Assembly: GCA_963747535.1 (NCBI GenBank)
Contig: CAVVFX010000023.1
Coordinates: forward strand, 434,001 to 498,000
DNA from: CAVVFX01 sp963747535
GTDB taxonomy: Bacteria; Acidobacteriota; Terriglobia; Bryobacterales; Bryobacteraceae
Length of the DNA: 64,000 bases
Direction: 5' to 3'
The position numbers and the translations under genes were made by a program. The notes under the pieces are model-generated. The model saw only the letters and a list, made by a program, of their open reading frames with translations, did not search any database and had not been told where the DNA came from. Each line of letters opens with the position of its first letter. Within the stretch, counting starts at the first letter, position 1. This document shows, piece after piece, positions 15,618 through 25,142 of the stretch.

Positions 15618-18600
15618 TCAGAATAGCAGCTTCAAGCCGAATTGGATCGTGCGGGGCGAATTTGACTGGCTGGAGATCACGCCGAATTGGCCCGAAGACA
15701 GCACCTGGTTGGGGGCGCCAAACACGACCTGATTCAGCAGGTTGAACGCCTCGGCGCGAACCTGCAGGCTGAGATTTTCCACGATATGGAAGTTCTTGAA
15801 TAGCGAGAAGTCGATATTCTCCGTTCCCGGCGCGCGCACGTTAGCCAGCGTGCGGGTCAGGTCACCGAAAGTGAAGGGCGCCGGCTGCGAGAACGTGGAG
15901 ACATTCAGGTACTGGTTCAGTCGCGTCGAAATCGGGGTGCTCAAGTTGGGGTCCTGCCCATTGTTGTTCGGGCGCAAAGTAGTGCTGCCGGAGCTGGAGG
16001 TGTTGGTGGTGGTGATGGAGAGCGGGAATCCGGTTTGATACGTGGCGATGGAGTTCACCTGCCAGCCGCCCAGGAACGCGTCGATGGCCCTGTTCCAATT
16101 CTTTCCGAACATCTGGCCGCGTCCGAAGGGAAGATTGTAGACGCCGCTGATGATCAGGTGCTGGGAGATATCGTTGGAGGAAACGCCCTTGTCTCCCTGG
16201 CGGTTGTAGATGTTCTGAATGCCGCCGGTGTTGTTGCCCACGTTCGAGATGATGGAATAGTCATCGATCGATTTCTGACCGGTGAAAGCCAGAAGAACGC
16301 TCAGGCCATGACTGAAGCGCTTCTCAACCTTCAACTGAAAGGCGTTGTAGTTGGCGTAGCCGCCGCCCACATACGACGCATCAACCGCAGTGTACTGGGG
16401 AAAGGGAGCCACCAGGTAGCTGTAAGGAATAGTCGCGGCAGATTCGGGCCCGGTCGTGATGATCCCGTAAAACGGATTGGGCACGCTGGTCTGCAGCTTG
16501 GTTCCCAGCGCCAGGGCTTGAGGAGTCAACTGATTGAGGTTCAGGTCGTTCTCGCCGGACTGGTTGATGTGGACGGAATGGCTTCCCACATAAGAGACGT
16601 CGACTAGAAAGTTTCCTTTTAACTGCTGTTGAATTTCGAAATCCCAGTTCTGGGTGTAGGGAACCTGGTTGTCTCCATAAAGCGGTGCTTCGAAGGATGT
16701 TCCCAGACCTGCCAGCAGCCCCAGCGAACTGCCCACAATCGGGTTGAAGCCGTTGGGGAAAGGATTGTTGATATACACCGACGGCGTGAGTCCATTGGGA
16801 CTTCCCGTGTAAGTAGTCACGGCGCTGAAGCCCTCGTTGCCAATGGTGGCGCCCGCCTCCCGATAGGACGGCGAATAGAACATACCGTAGCCCCCGCGGA
16901 CCACTGTGTCCTTGAAGGCCTGGTAAGCGAAGCCGATGCGGGGACCGAAGTCCTTCCATGTCGGCTGGAACTGGCGGCGGCTACTACCGGCGACGTCCGG
17001 GTAGACGAGGCCGCCGCGCAAACCCGCGATACCGGTCTCGGAGGCGAGCGGAGACGCGGCGAATGGATCGAAGGTCGCCATGCGGTTGTGGCGCTCGGTA
17101 CGCGGGATATCGACATCGTAGCGAAGGCCCAGATTGAGCGTGAATTTCTGGGTCACCTTCCAGTCGTCCTGGATAAACCATCCATAGTAGAGGCTTTGCG
17201 AGGCGGCGTCCTTCGAGTCCTGGATCATGGTGCCGCTACCCACTCCCAACAGAAACGTGGCGATGGCGTTGCCGGCGTTGGAACTCGCCGCGTTCGGATT
17301 GGGACCCTGGGTCAGTGCCTGTGTGAAGGTGTAGTCGCCGGTGGAGGAACCGGATTCAACGTCATTGACCCGCATCAGGCGGCCCTCCATGCCGAACTTG
17401 ATGACATGGCTGGTGAGCACCTTGGTGAAGTTGGCGCCCAATAAATGAGTATCGAAACCGCTCCTCTTCGCAGTTCCCTGCCCCGGGTCTCCCAGTCCGT
17501 AGTAGTTGGTCAGTTCGAAACCCGGGAAGAGCAGGCGGTCAGCATTCGCCGCAATGTAGCTGGGTAGACCGAGCGAGGTTGGATTGAAGCCGTCGCTCAA
17601 AGTGGTCCAGTTCAGCGCCGTGCGCGAAAAACCGTAGCGAAATTCCATGAGGAACGTAGGGCTGGCCGTGTAGGTGTAGTCGAACGCAGCGCTATGCGAA
17701 ACTTGCGGATTATAGGCGGCATTGTATTGAGCGATCGAGACAGCAGCGGGCAAATAGATGGGTGGCGGCTGCTGCAGGTTGCGTTGCGAATAGCGGAAGA
17801 AGAAGCGATTCTTTTCGTTGATGTTCTCATCCACTTTCGCGTCGACGGTATCGGTGTTCACCACGCTGGTCGTGGCGGCATAGTAATTGTTCAAGCCCGA
17901 GTTGACCGCTCCCGGCTGGGTCGGCAGCGGATAGTATTTCATCACGTTCACTGCCACAGGGTTGATGCTGCTGGCCGGGATGATGTTCCCTGGAAAGGGC
18001 GTCCGCACATAGCCGGTACCCGAGGCGACGGTGGTGGTGGGATCGTAGATGATCACCTCCTGGCCCGCCGCGTTTAACGTCTGGGAGAAGTTCCCGACGC
18101 GTTGCAGTGCGGTCGGCACCGTGGTCGTCAGGGTGGATCCAGTGCCTTGCCGCAGACCTTCATACGCCACGAAGAAGAAGGTTTTGTTGCGCGCGTGATA
18201 GAGCTTTGGAATATCCAGCGGACCTCCCAGGCTGCCTCCGAACTGGTTGCGTTTGAAGTTCGGCAGCGCCACACCGTTTCGATTGGAGAAAAAGGTATTG
18301 GAATCAAGATCCGAATTTCGCAGAAAATCGAAAGCGCTGCCGTGGAACTGGTTGGTGCCGGAGCGATAGATCAGGTTGACGACGCCGCTGCCCATGCGGC
18401 CAAACTCGGCTGAGTAGGCGTTAGTTTCAACTTTGAATTCCTGCACCGATTCCACCGACGGGAACACCGCAAAGCCTTGAATGGGGTTGACCAGGGCGGG
18501 CGCGGCGGGAATCCCGTCCACCAGGATTTCGGAACTGCCCGGCCGGCCCCCGTTCATCGACATATTCTGGCTGTTGTAGGCGGTGGAAACGCTGCCCGTC

Positions 18601-19094
18601 ACGCCAGGCGCCAGAAAGACGAGCGAGTAGGCGTTCCGCTGGTTCAGCGGCAGGTTGACGACACTCCGGCTGTCGATCACTTGCCCCATGGCGGCTGTGC
18701 TGGCCTCCAAGAGCGGAGCTTCGCCGGTCACTTTCACCGTCTCGCTAGCCTGGCCGATCTGCAAGGGAATTTCGATGCGGGCGGATTGGTTGACTTCGAG
18801 CGTGATGCCGGAGCGCTCTTCTTTCTTGAAGCCGGCCGCCTCGACGACAACCGCGTAGGGTCCGCCAGGCTGAAGCGAGGGCAGGACAAAGCGCCCGTCG
18901 GCGTTGGTGACGGCGTCGTTCTTCACGTTGGTGGAGGTATTGATGACCTCCACTTTGGCGGAGGGAACTACGCCGCCGCTGGGATCCTTGACAATGCCTT
19001 CCAAAGACGCAGTTACTAACTGTGCAGACAGAGCGCCCACCATCAGCGTGGAAGAAAGGGCGGCGCTCAAAAGCAAGACCTGGCTTTTGTTCAT
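15618..19094 (-). CDS. Oar-like TonB-dependent outer-membrane receptor
   Basis: A 1158-aa protein: Sec signal (residues 1-24, ending ALSAQ), a carboxypeptidase-regulatory-like beta domain (~26-112, SLEGIVKDPSGGVVPSAKVE), a plug (~120-230, SRSVVNLPLNQRNAYSLVFL) and a large beta-barrel ending in the outer-membrane Phe (IQFGLKLLF). This layout is the expanded Oar family of Acidobacteriota, which probably imports oligosaccharides or other large substrates; the specific ligand is unknown. The gene stands alone, with no SusD or TonB genes nearby. A weak CAGGAG site lies ~25 nt before the ATG. Confidence 0.9.
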   Translation of the reverse strand: MNKSQVLLLSAALSSTLMVGALSAQLVTASLEGIVKDPSGGVVPSAKVEVINTSTNVKNDAVTNADGRFVLPSLQPGGPYAVVVEAAGFKKEERSGITLEVNQSARIEIPLQIGQASETVKVTGEAPLLEASTAAMGQVIDSRSVVNLPLNQRNAYSLVFLAPGVTGSVSTAYNSQNMSMNGGRPGSSEILVDGIPAAPALVNPIQGFAVFPSVESVQEFKVETNAYSAEFGRMGSGVVNLIYRSGTNQFHGSAFDFLRNSDLDSNTFFSNRNGVALPNFKRNQFGGSLGGPLDIPKLYHARNKTFFFVAYEGLRQGTGSTLTTTVPTALQRVGNFSQTLNAAGQEVIIYDPTTTVASGTGYVRTPFPGNIIPASSINPVAVNVMKYYPLPTQPGAVNSGLNNYYAATTSVVNTDTVDAKVDENINEKNRFFFRYSQRNLQQPPPIYLPAAVSIAQYNAAYNPQVSHSAAFDYTYTASPTFLMEFRYGFSRTALNWTTLSDGFNPTSLGLPSYIAANADRLLFPGFELTNYYGLGDPGQGTAKRSGFDTHLLGANFTKVLTSHVIKFGMEGRLMRVNDVESGSSTGDYTFTQALTQGPNPNAASSNAGNAIATFLLGVGSGTMIQDSKDAASQSLYYGWFIQDDWKVTQKFTLNLGLRYDVDIPRTERHNRMATFDPFAASPLASETGIAGLRGGLVYPDVAGSSRRQFQPTWKDFGPRIGFAYQAFKDTVVRGGYGMFYSPSYREAGATIGNEGFSAVTTYTGSPNGLTPSVYINNPFPNGFNPIVGSSLGLLAGLGTSFEAPLYGDNQVPYTQNWDFEIQQQLKGNFLVDVSYVGSHSVHINQSGENDLNLNQLTPQALALGTKLQTSVPNPFYGIITTGPESAATIPYSYLVAPFPQYTAVDASYVGGGYANYNAFQLKVEKRFSHGLSVLLAFTGQKSIDDYSIISNVGNNTGGIQNIYNRQGDKGVSSNDISQHLIISGVYNLPFGRGQMFGKNWNRAIDAFLGGWQVNSIATYQTGFPLSITTTNTSSSGSTTLRPNNNGQDPNLSTPISTRLNQYLNVSTFSQPAPFTFGDLTRTLANVRAPGTENIDFSLFKNFHIVENLSLQVRAEAFNLLNQVVFGAPNQVLSSGQFGVISSQSNSPRTIQFGLKLLF

Positions 19095-19582
19095 TTTTGT
19101 ACCTGAAGCTCCTGTGAGACACGATAGCAGAATGTCGGAGTCTTTGGTAGAGGGTTAACGTTCGCCCTGGTCAATTGAAATACCAAAAAATTTACGGTCA
19201 GAACAGTCCCCGAAGGGAAGGCTCCGCCGTTGCCGCAGACGGACTAAAGAGGGACTTGCAAAATTCGGCAATGGAAATTGGTGAGGCGGTCAATCTTGGC
19301 CGCACCCGCTTTTGCGCGCCGCGAAGGCGCGCACCAAATGAGTCTGAAACTTGCGGTTCCGGCGACCTGGGGGTCGTGCCCAGGGGGCCCCCAGGACGAG
19401 GCGTCCGCCCCACACTTGTAGAGCTGTTGTGGAGAGACGGCTTTTTCCGCCTGCGGACAAATTCTCGCACCGAGCCAAAGCCGGCTGAAAGCCAGGATTG
19501 GCTGCCCGACGGTTTTGCAAGTCCTCGAAAGTCTGTCACACAAGAGAAGAATGCAGACCACCAAAAGCGACGGTCTGGCGGC
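19095..19582. repeat. Intergenic inverted-repeat element between the receptor and PBP genes
   Basis: No gene is recognised here. A GAGGGACTTGCAAAA sequence at 19249 is mirrored by TTTTGCAAGTCCTC at 19513-19526, enclosing ~250 bp rich in hairpins, including a GGGGGTCGTGCCCAGGGGGC-type palindrome near 19370. A 28-bp copy of its left end recurs at 31257. The structure resembles a non-autonomous mobile element, though no target duplication was confirmed. Confidence 0.5.
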
Positions 19583-22156
19583 TCAGTTGCGTTTGAAAAG
19601 GTTCCTGAAGAAGCCTTTCTTTTTGGCCCGCGGTTGCGTGGCTTCAGGATCGGCGGGTGGGGCCGTAGGGGAGGCGGTCTGTTCGGCGCCGGCGGAGAGT
19701 TCAGAGGGAGGCCGCGGCTGTCCTGGAACCGGCTGTAACGTTAGCGGCGCTACAGATGTCTTGCCGGCAGCAGGTCGGGGAGGTGCGGCCGGTGTGTCCC
19801 AACCCGAAACATTGGTATTGTCGGGAGCGCTGCCGCCGTGCAAGGGGCACGATCCGACCGGCTCCGTCCCGGAGATGAAATATTCGGTAATCTTCTTGGG
19901 ACATTGCGGGGTCGCCGGCATGCCCGATTCAGGATCGATCTCGATGCTGACGACGCCGGACGGAGCCTGGAAATACTTCACATCGCGATATTCGCGAAAT
20001 GCGGCCGCCCGTTTCATGAACTCCGCCCAGATCGGCAGCGCGGAACGGGCCCCTTCCAGGTCAAGTTGACTGTAGTCGTCAAAACCCACCCAGACAATGC
20101 AAAGGAGGTTGGAGGTGAAACCGGCGAACCAACCGTCATGAGACGTTCCCGTTTTTCCCGCTGCCGGCAGATTGAAACCCCTGCCATGCACACCCGCGCC
20201 AGTGCCGCTACGCAGGACTTCTTCGAGCATGCTGACCATCAGGTAATCGACCCGCGGGTCCAGCACCGGCTTGGTCTCAGGCTTCTGTTGATAAAAAATC
20301 GTACCGTTGGGCTCTTTCACCTGGGCAATGAACGTGGGTTTCACGAAGACGCCGCTGTTGGCAAACACGGTGTAAGCGCCGGCCATTTCGAGCGGGGTCG
20401 CGGCGTAGGATCCGATCGCCATCGCGGGAGTCGCGTGGACTTCCTCGTTGATCCCCGCTTTGTGAGCGAGATTGACGACTGAGCCGTAGCCCACCATCTC
20501 GGCTACCTTGATGGTCGCCACGTTCAACGAGTGAGCGAGCGCATACCGCAGAGTGACGACGCCGCGAAAATCCTGTTCGAAATTGTTGGGCTCGTAGGGC
20601 TGCCCGTCGAACCAGAAGGTAGTCGGCTCGTCCACTACGGTGGTGGCCGGAGTCAGGGTGCGAGAGCCGCCGGCGATCGCTGTATTCATGGCAGCGGCGT
20701 AGACAAACGGCTTAAAGATCGATCCCGGAGGACGTTTGGCCAGGATTCGATTCAACTGGCTGGCGCCATAGTTACGGCCACCGATCAGGGCCTTGATCTG
20801 TCCGGTATGCGGATCGAGCGCGATGAGAGCGAATTGGGGACGAGGCGGCGTGCGACCCTTGAAACGGCGTTGTTTCTTGATCTGATCGTCGACCTCCTGC
20901 ATGCCGATCCGCCCTGCTTCACCAGCAGCACGCTGCAGATTCAGGTCGAGGGCGGTATAGATGCGGTCCGCCTCGCCCTTGAAGTCGTAGTCTTCGAAAC
21001 GCTGGTTCAGCTCGTCGTTCACCATATCGACGTAATACGGAGCCTCGCTCGATTCCGCTTCGCCCGGGGCGAGAATGAGTGGCTTCTCAATCGCGACGGC
21101 GTATTCACGATCGGTGATGTAGCCATACTTGCGCATCTGTCCGAGCACCAGATTGCGCCGTTCCTTCACCATCTCGGCATTGCGAAAGGGGCTGTAAAGG
21201 ATCGGGTTGCGCAGCATGGCAGCGAGCGTAGCGGTCTGTTCCAGGGACAGGCTGTGAAGATCCTTGCCGAAATAGGCGCGGGCTGCCTCACCGAAGCCGC
21301 GGATGCTGAAGCTCCCGCGGCGTCCCAAATCGATCTGATTGCAGTAGAGCTCCAGAATCTGCTGCTTGGTGAGGCGCTGCTCGAGTTGCAGCGTGATCAT
21401 GACTTCGGCCGCTTTCACCCGCCACGTGCGCTCATAGGTGAGGAACATGCACTTGGCAAGCTGCATACTCAACGTGGATGCACCCTGGGTGTGCTTCCCC
21501 GTGCGCATGTCCTTCCAGGCGGCACGGACAATGCCGATCGGGTCGAAGCCGTTGTGCTGGAAGAAACGCTGGTCCTCGATCGACAGGATGGCGTTGATCA
21601 GGACCGGCGGGATGTCGGCATAGTGAACGATGCGCTGCTTCTCCCGGTTCTTGTCATACACGTTGGTGAGCAGTTCGGGCTCCAGCGCAAACTGCCCGCG
21701 GTCGGTGTTGTCGCTCAGGGAAATGATGCGGACGATCTTGCCGTCGTTGAACCGGATCACGCCAGGTTCCTGGTTGAAGTAAGAGTCCGGCCCGGGGAAA
21801 ATCTCGACCGAATCCGGATGAACATTGTAGGAGCCGACCGAGTTATTCCGCGACTCGCTGTAACCGGCACGGCGCAGAGCAGAGGCGATATCGGTCGAAG
21901 TGCCGGGATCGCCGACGGCCACGGTTTCCGGCGCGGCATAGATCTTCGACGTAATGGTGAACGGTCCGGCCTTCAGTTTTTCGTCGATGATCTTGGCGTA
22001 CTGCACGTAGAAATACGTGAAGGCGAAGCCTGCGACAGTGAAGATGATCAAGAAGAAGCCAAGAATCGTCTTGCCCACCGGACTCATCAGGAAGCGGACC
22101 AGTCCTGCCTCGCGGGGAACACGAACCTTGACCCGCTCTTTACGGGCGGTTTCCAC
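19583..22156 (-). CDS. Class A penicillin-binding protein (bifunctional glycosyltransferase/transpeptidase)
   Basis: An 857-aa inner-membrane enzyme that polymerises and cross-links peptidoglycan. One transmembrane helix (~29-50) is followed by a UB2H-like segment (~65-125, TSKIYAAPETVAVGD), then GT51 with catalytic Glu194 (EDQRFFQHNGFDP) and GASTLSMQLAK. The transpeptidase has SxxK (PPGSIFKPF, ~residue 470), SxN (AHSLNVAT) and KTG (GKTGTSHDGWFAGF). The C-terminus is Pro-rich and ends in a Lys/Arg tail. The UB2H-like part resembles PBP1b more than PBP1a. It is a single gene, convergent with nothing nearby. Confidence 0.92.
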   Translation of the reverse strand: METARKERVKVRVPREAGLVRFLMSPVGKTILGFFLIIFTVAGFAFTYFYVQYAKIIDEKLKAGPFTITSKIYAAPETVAVGDPGTSTDIASALRRAGYSESRNNSVGSYNVHPDSVEIFPGPDSYFNQEPGVIRFNDGKIVRIISLSDNTDRGQFALEPELLTNVYDKNREKQRIVHYADIPPVLINAILSIEDQRFFQHNGFDPIGIVRAAWKDMRTGKHTQGASTLSMQLAKCMFLTYERTWRVKAAEVMITLQLEQRLTKQQILELYCNQIDLGRRGSFSIRGFGEAARAYFGKDLHSLSLEQTATLAAMLRNPILYSPFRNAEMVKERRNLVLGQMRKYGYITDREYAVAIEKPLILAPGEAESSEAPYYVDMVNDELNQRFEDYDFKGEADRIYTALDLNLQRAAGEAGRIGMQEVDDQIKKQRRFKGRTPPRPQFALIALDPHTGQIKALIGGRNYGASQLNRILAKRPPGSIFKPFVYAAAMNTAIAGGSRTLTPATTVVDEPTTFWFDGQPYEPNNFEQDFRGVVTLRYALAHSLNVATIKVAEMVGYGSVVNLAHKAGINEEVHATPAMAIGSYAATPLEMAGAYTVFANSGVFVKPTFIAQVKEPNGTIFYQQKPETKPVLDPRVDYLMVSMLEEVLRSGTGAGVHGRGFNLPAAGKTGTSHDGWFAGFTSNLLCIVWVGFDDYSQLDLEGARSALPIWAEFMKRAAAFREYRDVKYFQAPSGVVSIEIDPESGMPATPQCPKKITEYFISGTEPVGSCPLHGGSAPDNTNVSGWDTPAAPPRPAAGKTSVAPLTLQPVPGQPRPPSELSAGAEQTASPTAPPADPEATQPRAKKKGFFRNLFKRN

Positions 22157-22244
22157 CTTTTGATTCTCTCACGTAACCAAAAAGTCAGCATGCGGTCGCC
22201 GGCGACCAGACGGTGTCGCCGGCGGAATGACGTCGTCTACCCGC

Positions 22245-23720
22245 TTACTCGCCAAACTTAATCCCCTGAGCCAGCGTTAGTTCCGGCGACCAGTTCACGG
22301 TACACGTCTGTCGCCGCATGTAGGCTTTCCAGGAATCGCTGCCGGCTTCGCGTCCGCCGCCGGTGTCCTTTTCGCCGCCGAAGGCGCCGCCGATCTCCGC
22401 TCCGCTGGTCCCGATGTTGACATTCGCAATACCGCAGTCGCTGCCCCGATGGCTGAGGAACGTCTCGGAAGCGATCAGGTTGTTCGTGAAGATCGCCGAG
22501 GAGAGCCCCTGGGGAACGTCATTATGCCACGCAATCGCTTCATCCAGCTCATCGAATTCGATGAGGTGCAGGATCGGCGCGAAAATCTCTTCCCGGACGA
22601 TCGGCATGTCGGGATGCGACCGCACCAGCGCCGGCTCGACAAAACAGCCGCCGAGAGGATTACCGCCGAACAGGATTTCGCCCCCCTGGTCCCGGATGGT
22701 GTCGAGGGCGCGCACCATTTTGGCGACGGCATCGGCATGGATGAGCGGCCCTACCAGGGTGTCGGGTTGAGCGGGGTCTCCAATCCGCAGTTGCCGGTAG
22801 GCGGCGATCAGGGCGCTCGACATCCGGCGGGCAATCCCGCGCTGCAGAAAGAGCCGGCGGGTACTGGTGCAGCGCTGTCCGGCAGTCCCCACGGCGCCGA
22901 AGACAACCGCGCGGACAGCGAGGTCGAGATTGGCGTCGTTCAGGACGATGATGCCGTTGTTCCCGCCCAGTTCGAGCAGCGCACGACCGAGGCGAGAGGC
23001 TACTGCGCCAGCCGCGTGACGCCCGACCCGGCTCGATCCGGTGAAGCTGATCAGGGCCAGGCGAGAATCGGCGAGCATCGCCTCGCCGACGACTTCGTTC
23101 GATCCGATTACGGTTTGAAAGACTCCCGGAAAGCCGTGACGGAGGAGCACACTCCGGCAAATACGGTCGACGGCCAAGGCGCAGAGCGGCGTCTGGGGGC
23201 TTGGCTTCCAGACGACGGTGTCGCCGCACACCGCCGCCAACATGGCGTTCCAGGCCCAGACTGCGACCGGAAAATTGAACGCGGTAATCACGCCAATCGG
23301 GCCGAGAGGATGCCACTGCTCGTACATGCGGTGGCCGGGCCGTTCGCTGTGCATGGTGTAGCCGTAAAGTTGGCGCGAGAGACCCACGGCGAAGTCGGCG
23401 ATGTCGATCATCTCCTGCACCTCGCCTTCACCTTCGGCGAGAATCTTACCCATTTCGAGGGTGACGAGCGCGCCAAGCTCGGATTTCAGCGCGCGCAATT
23501 CGAGGGCGATCTCGCGGATGATATCGCCGCGCCGGGGCGCCGGAACGAGACGCCAGCGGAGGTAGGTTTGGGCCGCACGATCGACCGTAGCGTCGTAGTC
23601 GTGGCGCGTAGCGAGACGCACGCGGGCGATCTCGGCGCCGTCGGTTGGATTGAGGGAAACGAGTTCGCCGTCGTGCGCGGTCTCGAGGCCCAGCTTCGAA
23701 AGTACATCACATGCTCGCAT
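22245..23720 (-). CDS. Aldehyde dehydrogenase, antiquitin (ALDH7) type
   Basis: A 491-aa NAD(P)-dependent dehydrogenase, probably an L-aminoadipate semialdehyde/piperideine-6-carboxylate dehydrogenase of lysine breakdown. Visible are ERPGHRMYEQWHPLGPIGVI, the catalytic Glu in ALLELGGNNGII and the nucleophile Cys in GTAGQRCTSTRR. The GNNGIIV and GGAFGGEKDTGGGRE blocks fit ALDH7A1/AmaB. It is read on the minus strand upstream of a divergent small ORF; no other lysine-degradation gene lies beside it. Confidence 0.88.
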   Translation of the reverse strand: MRACDVLSKLGLETAHDGELVSLNPTDGAEIARVRLATRHDYDATVDRAAQTYLRWRLVPAPRRGDIIREIALELRALKSELGALVTLEMGKILAEGEGEVQEMIDIADFAVGLSRQLYGYTMHSERPGHRMYEQWHPLGPIGVITAFNFPVAVWAWNAMLAAVCGDTVVWKPSPQTPLCALAVDRICRSVLLRHGFPGVFQTVIGSNEVVGEAMLADSRLALISFTGSSRVGRHAAGAVASRLGRALLELGGNNGIIVLNDANLDLAVRAVVFGAVGTAGQRCTSTRRLFLQRGIARRMSSALIAAYRQLRIGDPAQPDTLVGPLIHADAVAKMVRALDTIRDQGGEILFGGNPLGGCFVEPALVRSHPDMPIVREEIFAPILHLIEFDELDEAIAWHNDVPQGLSSAIFTNNLIASETFLSHRGSDCGIANVNIGTSGAEIGGAFGGEKDTGGGREAGSDSWKAYMRRQTCTVNWSPELTLAQGIKFGE

Positions 23721-23838
23721 CCGCTCACCTCACCGGCATTTGTAGCATACCGCCGACGACGCCCGGAGCGCCGAAGTGACCTTCACGCCGCCGCGATGGG
23801 GCAGGCATCGGGTGTAGACTCTTGGCAGAGGAAGGCGT

Positions 23839-23979
23839 ATGGACAAACCGCGTCATCCGAACGTCATTCGCACCTGGGTCCTGAATCGAGCCCAGGCGCA
23901 GCGCCGGCCGCCGCAGCCGGCCAAGTTCCCGAAGCAGCGTAACGCCCCGAATGCCCCGCACCAGGCACGGAAGACCTGA
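23839..23979 (+). CDS. Small basic Pro/Arg-rich protein
   Basis: A 46-aa ORF with GAGGAAGG before the ATG. The product (MDKPRHPNVIRTWV, then many Q/R/P and APNAPHQARKT) has no recognisable family. It sits 28 bp before efp in the same direction. It could be a true small protein or a leader of the efp transcript. Confidence 0.45.
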   Translation: MDKPRHPNVIRTWVLNRAQAQRRPPQPAKFPKQRNAPNAPHQARKT

Positions 23980-24007
23980 CGGCTCAAAATACCTGACAGG
24001 AGGTCAG

Positions 24008-24580
24008 ATGGTACTCGCATCTCAGCTACGCGCCGGAATGGCGATCCGCTATGAAGGCCAGCTATATCGGATACTCGCCGCGGATTATCATCCCGGCCAG
24101 GGCAGGATGACCGGCGCAAGCCATGCGCGGCTGCGCAATCTTACCACCGGCACCTTGTGGGAGCACAGCTTCCGGTCGGAACTGAAGCTCGACGATATTC
24201 CCATCGATAAGCGCGCCTTGGAGTATCTGTATGCCGGCACCGACCAACACTGCTTCATGGATCCGGAGACCTACGACCAGGTGGAGATACCGAGCGCGCT
24301 GCTTGGTCCGCAGGCGGCTTTCCTGGAGTCGGGAATGAAGCTGGCCGTCGAATTTGTCGAGGGGCGGCCGGTGAATGTGGTCATGCCGGACACCCTGGAG
24401 GCCAGGGTTGCCGACACCGCGCCAGCTTCGCACCAGCAGCAGGACAGTAACTATAAGCCGGCCAAGCTGGATAACGGCATCGAAGTGATGGTTCCGCAAT
24501 TCGTGAAGACCGGCGATACGATCCGGCTGGATCTCGCAGGGCTGAAGTATATGGATCGCGTCAAGCGCGGCGCCGCTTAG
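24008..24580 (+). CDS. efp: Elongation factor P
   Basis: A 190-aa translation factor that relieves ribosome stalling at polyproline. The AGGAGGT before the ATG at 24008 sets the start; the longer open frame is not used. The KOW-like N-domain, the S1-like/OB domains (PVNVVMPDTLEARV, DTIRLDLAGLKYMDRV) and the family length are normal. The loop that carries the modified Lys34 in E. coli reads DYHPGQGRMTG, so Gln31 stands where Lys or Arg is expected. Either there is no lysylation/rhamnosylation or the modification differs. Confidence 0.85.
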   Translation: MVLASQLRAGMAIRYEGQLYRILAADYHPGQGRMTGASHARLRNLTTGTLWEHSFRSELKLDDIPIDKRALEYLYAGTDQHCFMDPETYDQVEIPSALLGPQAAFLESGMKLAVEFVEGRPVNVVMPDTLEARVADTAPASHQQQDSNYKPAKLDNGIEVMVPQFVKTGDTIRLDLAGLKYMDRVKRGAA

Positions 24581-24626
24581 TTTGGGGCCGGCTCGCGGGT
24601 CGATGGGCGACCACCGAGAGACTGGA

Positions 24627-24646
24627 GGCAGGCGAAACCGCCTGCC
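24627..24646. repeat. GGCAGGCG hairpin between convergent genes
   Basis: A perfect 8-bp stem, GGCAGGCG/CGCCTGCC with an AAAC loop, lies between the convergent ends of efp and the DUF2383 gene. Related hairpins occur at 31298 and 46065. It may help end both transcripts; there is no U-run. Confidence 0.6.
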
Positions 24647-24659
24647 CGGCTGGGCGGCG

Positions 24660-25115
24660 CTACTGGCTCACCCGGAGTTCTGCTTTGAGATGAATCATGC
24701 GCTGGTGGGCCTCCTTGATTTTGGCCCACTCAGCTTCGATCAGTGTTCGGGTGTGGCCGGAGACGTCCGTGTCGACCACCTTTTCGAATGCGGCGGCAGC
24801 GGAATCCTCCCCGGTTTCGCATGCGGCGACAATGGCGTCGGGCCCGCCTCCGGTAACGGCGGATTTCAGATTCATCCAACCGCGGAAAACCGTACCCGTG
24901 ACACTGCCCCCTTCAGATGGTGCTTCACCGCCAAGCCGGACGGTCTCTTCCTGGAGATCCTTCACGAACTTGGCGCGCTCCTTTGCGTACTCTGAAAAAA
25001 CCGTGGCCAGACGCGAGTCATTGACGTGCCGGGCAGCCGTCGCGTAACCCAGTTCGCCGTCCTTAGCCACGGCGATCAGATCATGCAGGTGCTTGATTTG
25101 CTCTTCTTTAGTCAC
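24660..25115 (-). CDS. PA2169-family four-helix-bundle protein (DUF2383)
   Basis: A 151-aa all-helical protein, ferritin/Dps-like in fold, beginning MTKEEQIKHLHDLIAVAKDG. DUF2383 proteins are stress-related and of unknown chemistry. The GYATAARHV and ERAKFVKDLQEE helices and the E-x(n)-H spacing fit the family. It is convergent with efp and co-directional with pal upstream. Confidence 0.75.
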   Translation of the reverse strand: MTKEEQIKHLHDLIAVAKDGELGYATAARHVNDSRLATVFSEYAKERAKFVKDLQEETVRLGGEAPSEGGSVTGTVFRGWMNLKSAVTGGGPDAIVAACETGEDSAAAAFEKVVDTDVSGHTRTLIEAEWAKIKEAHQRMIHLKAELRVSQ

Positions 25116-25142
25116 ACCGGCATGTTAGCACTATGACGCAAT

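Noticed and set aside
20531..22261. 576-aa plus-strand ORF
   Set aside because: Antisense shadow of the penicillin-binding protein.
22449..23942. 497-aa plus-strand ORF
   Set aside because: Antisense shadow of the aldehyde dehydrogenase.
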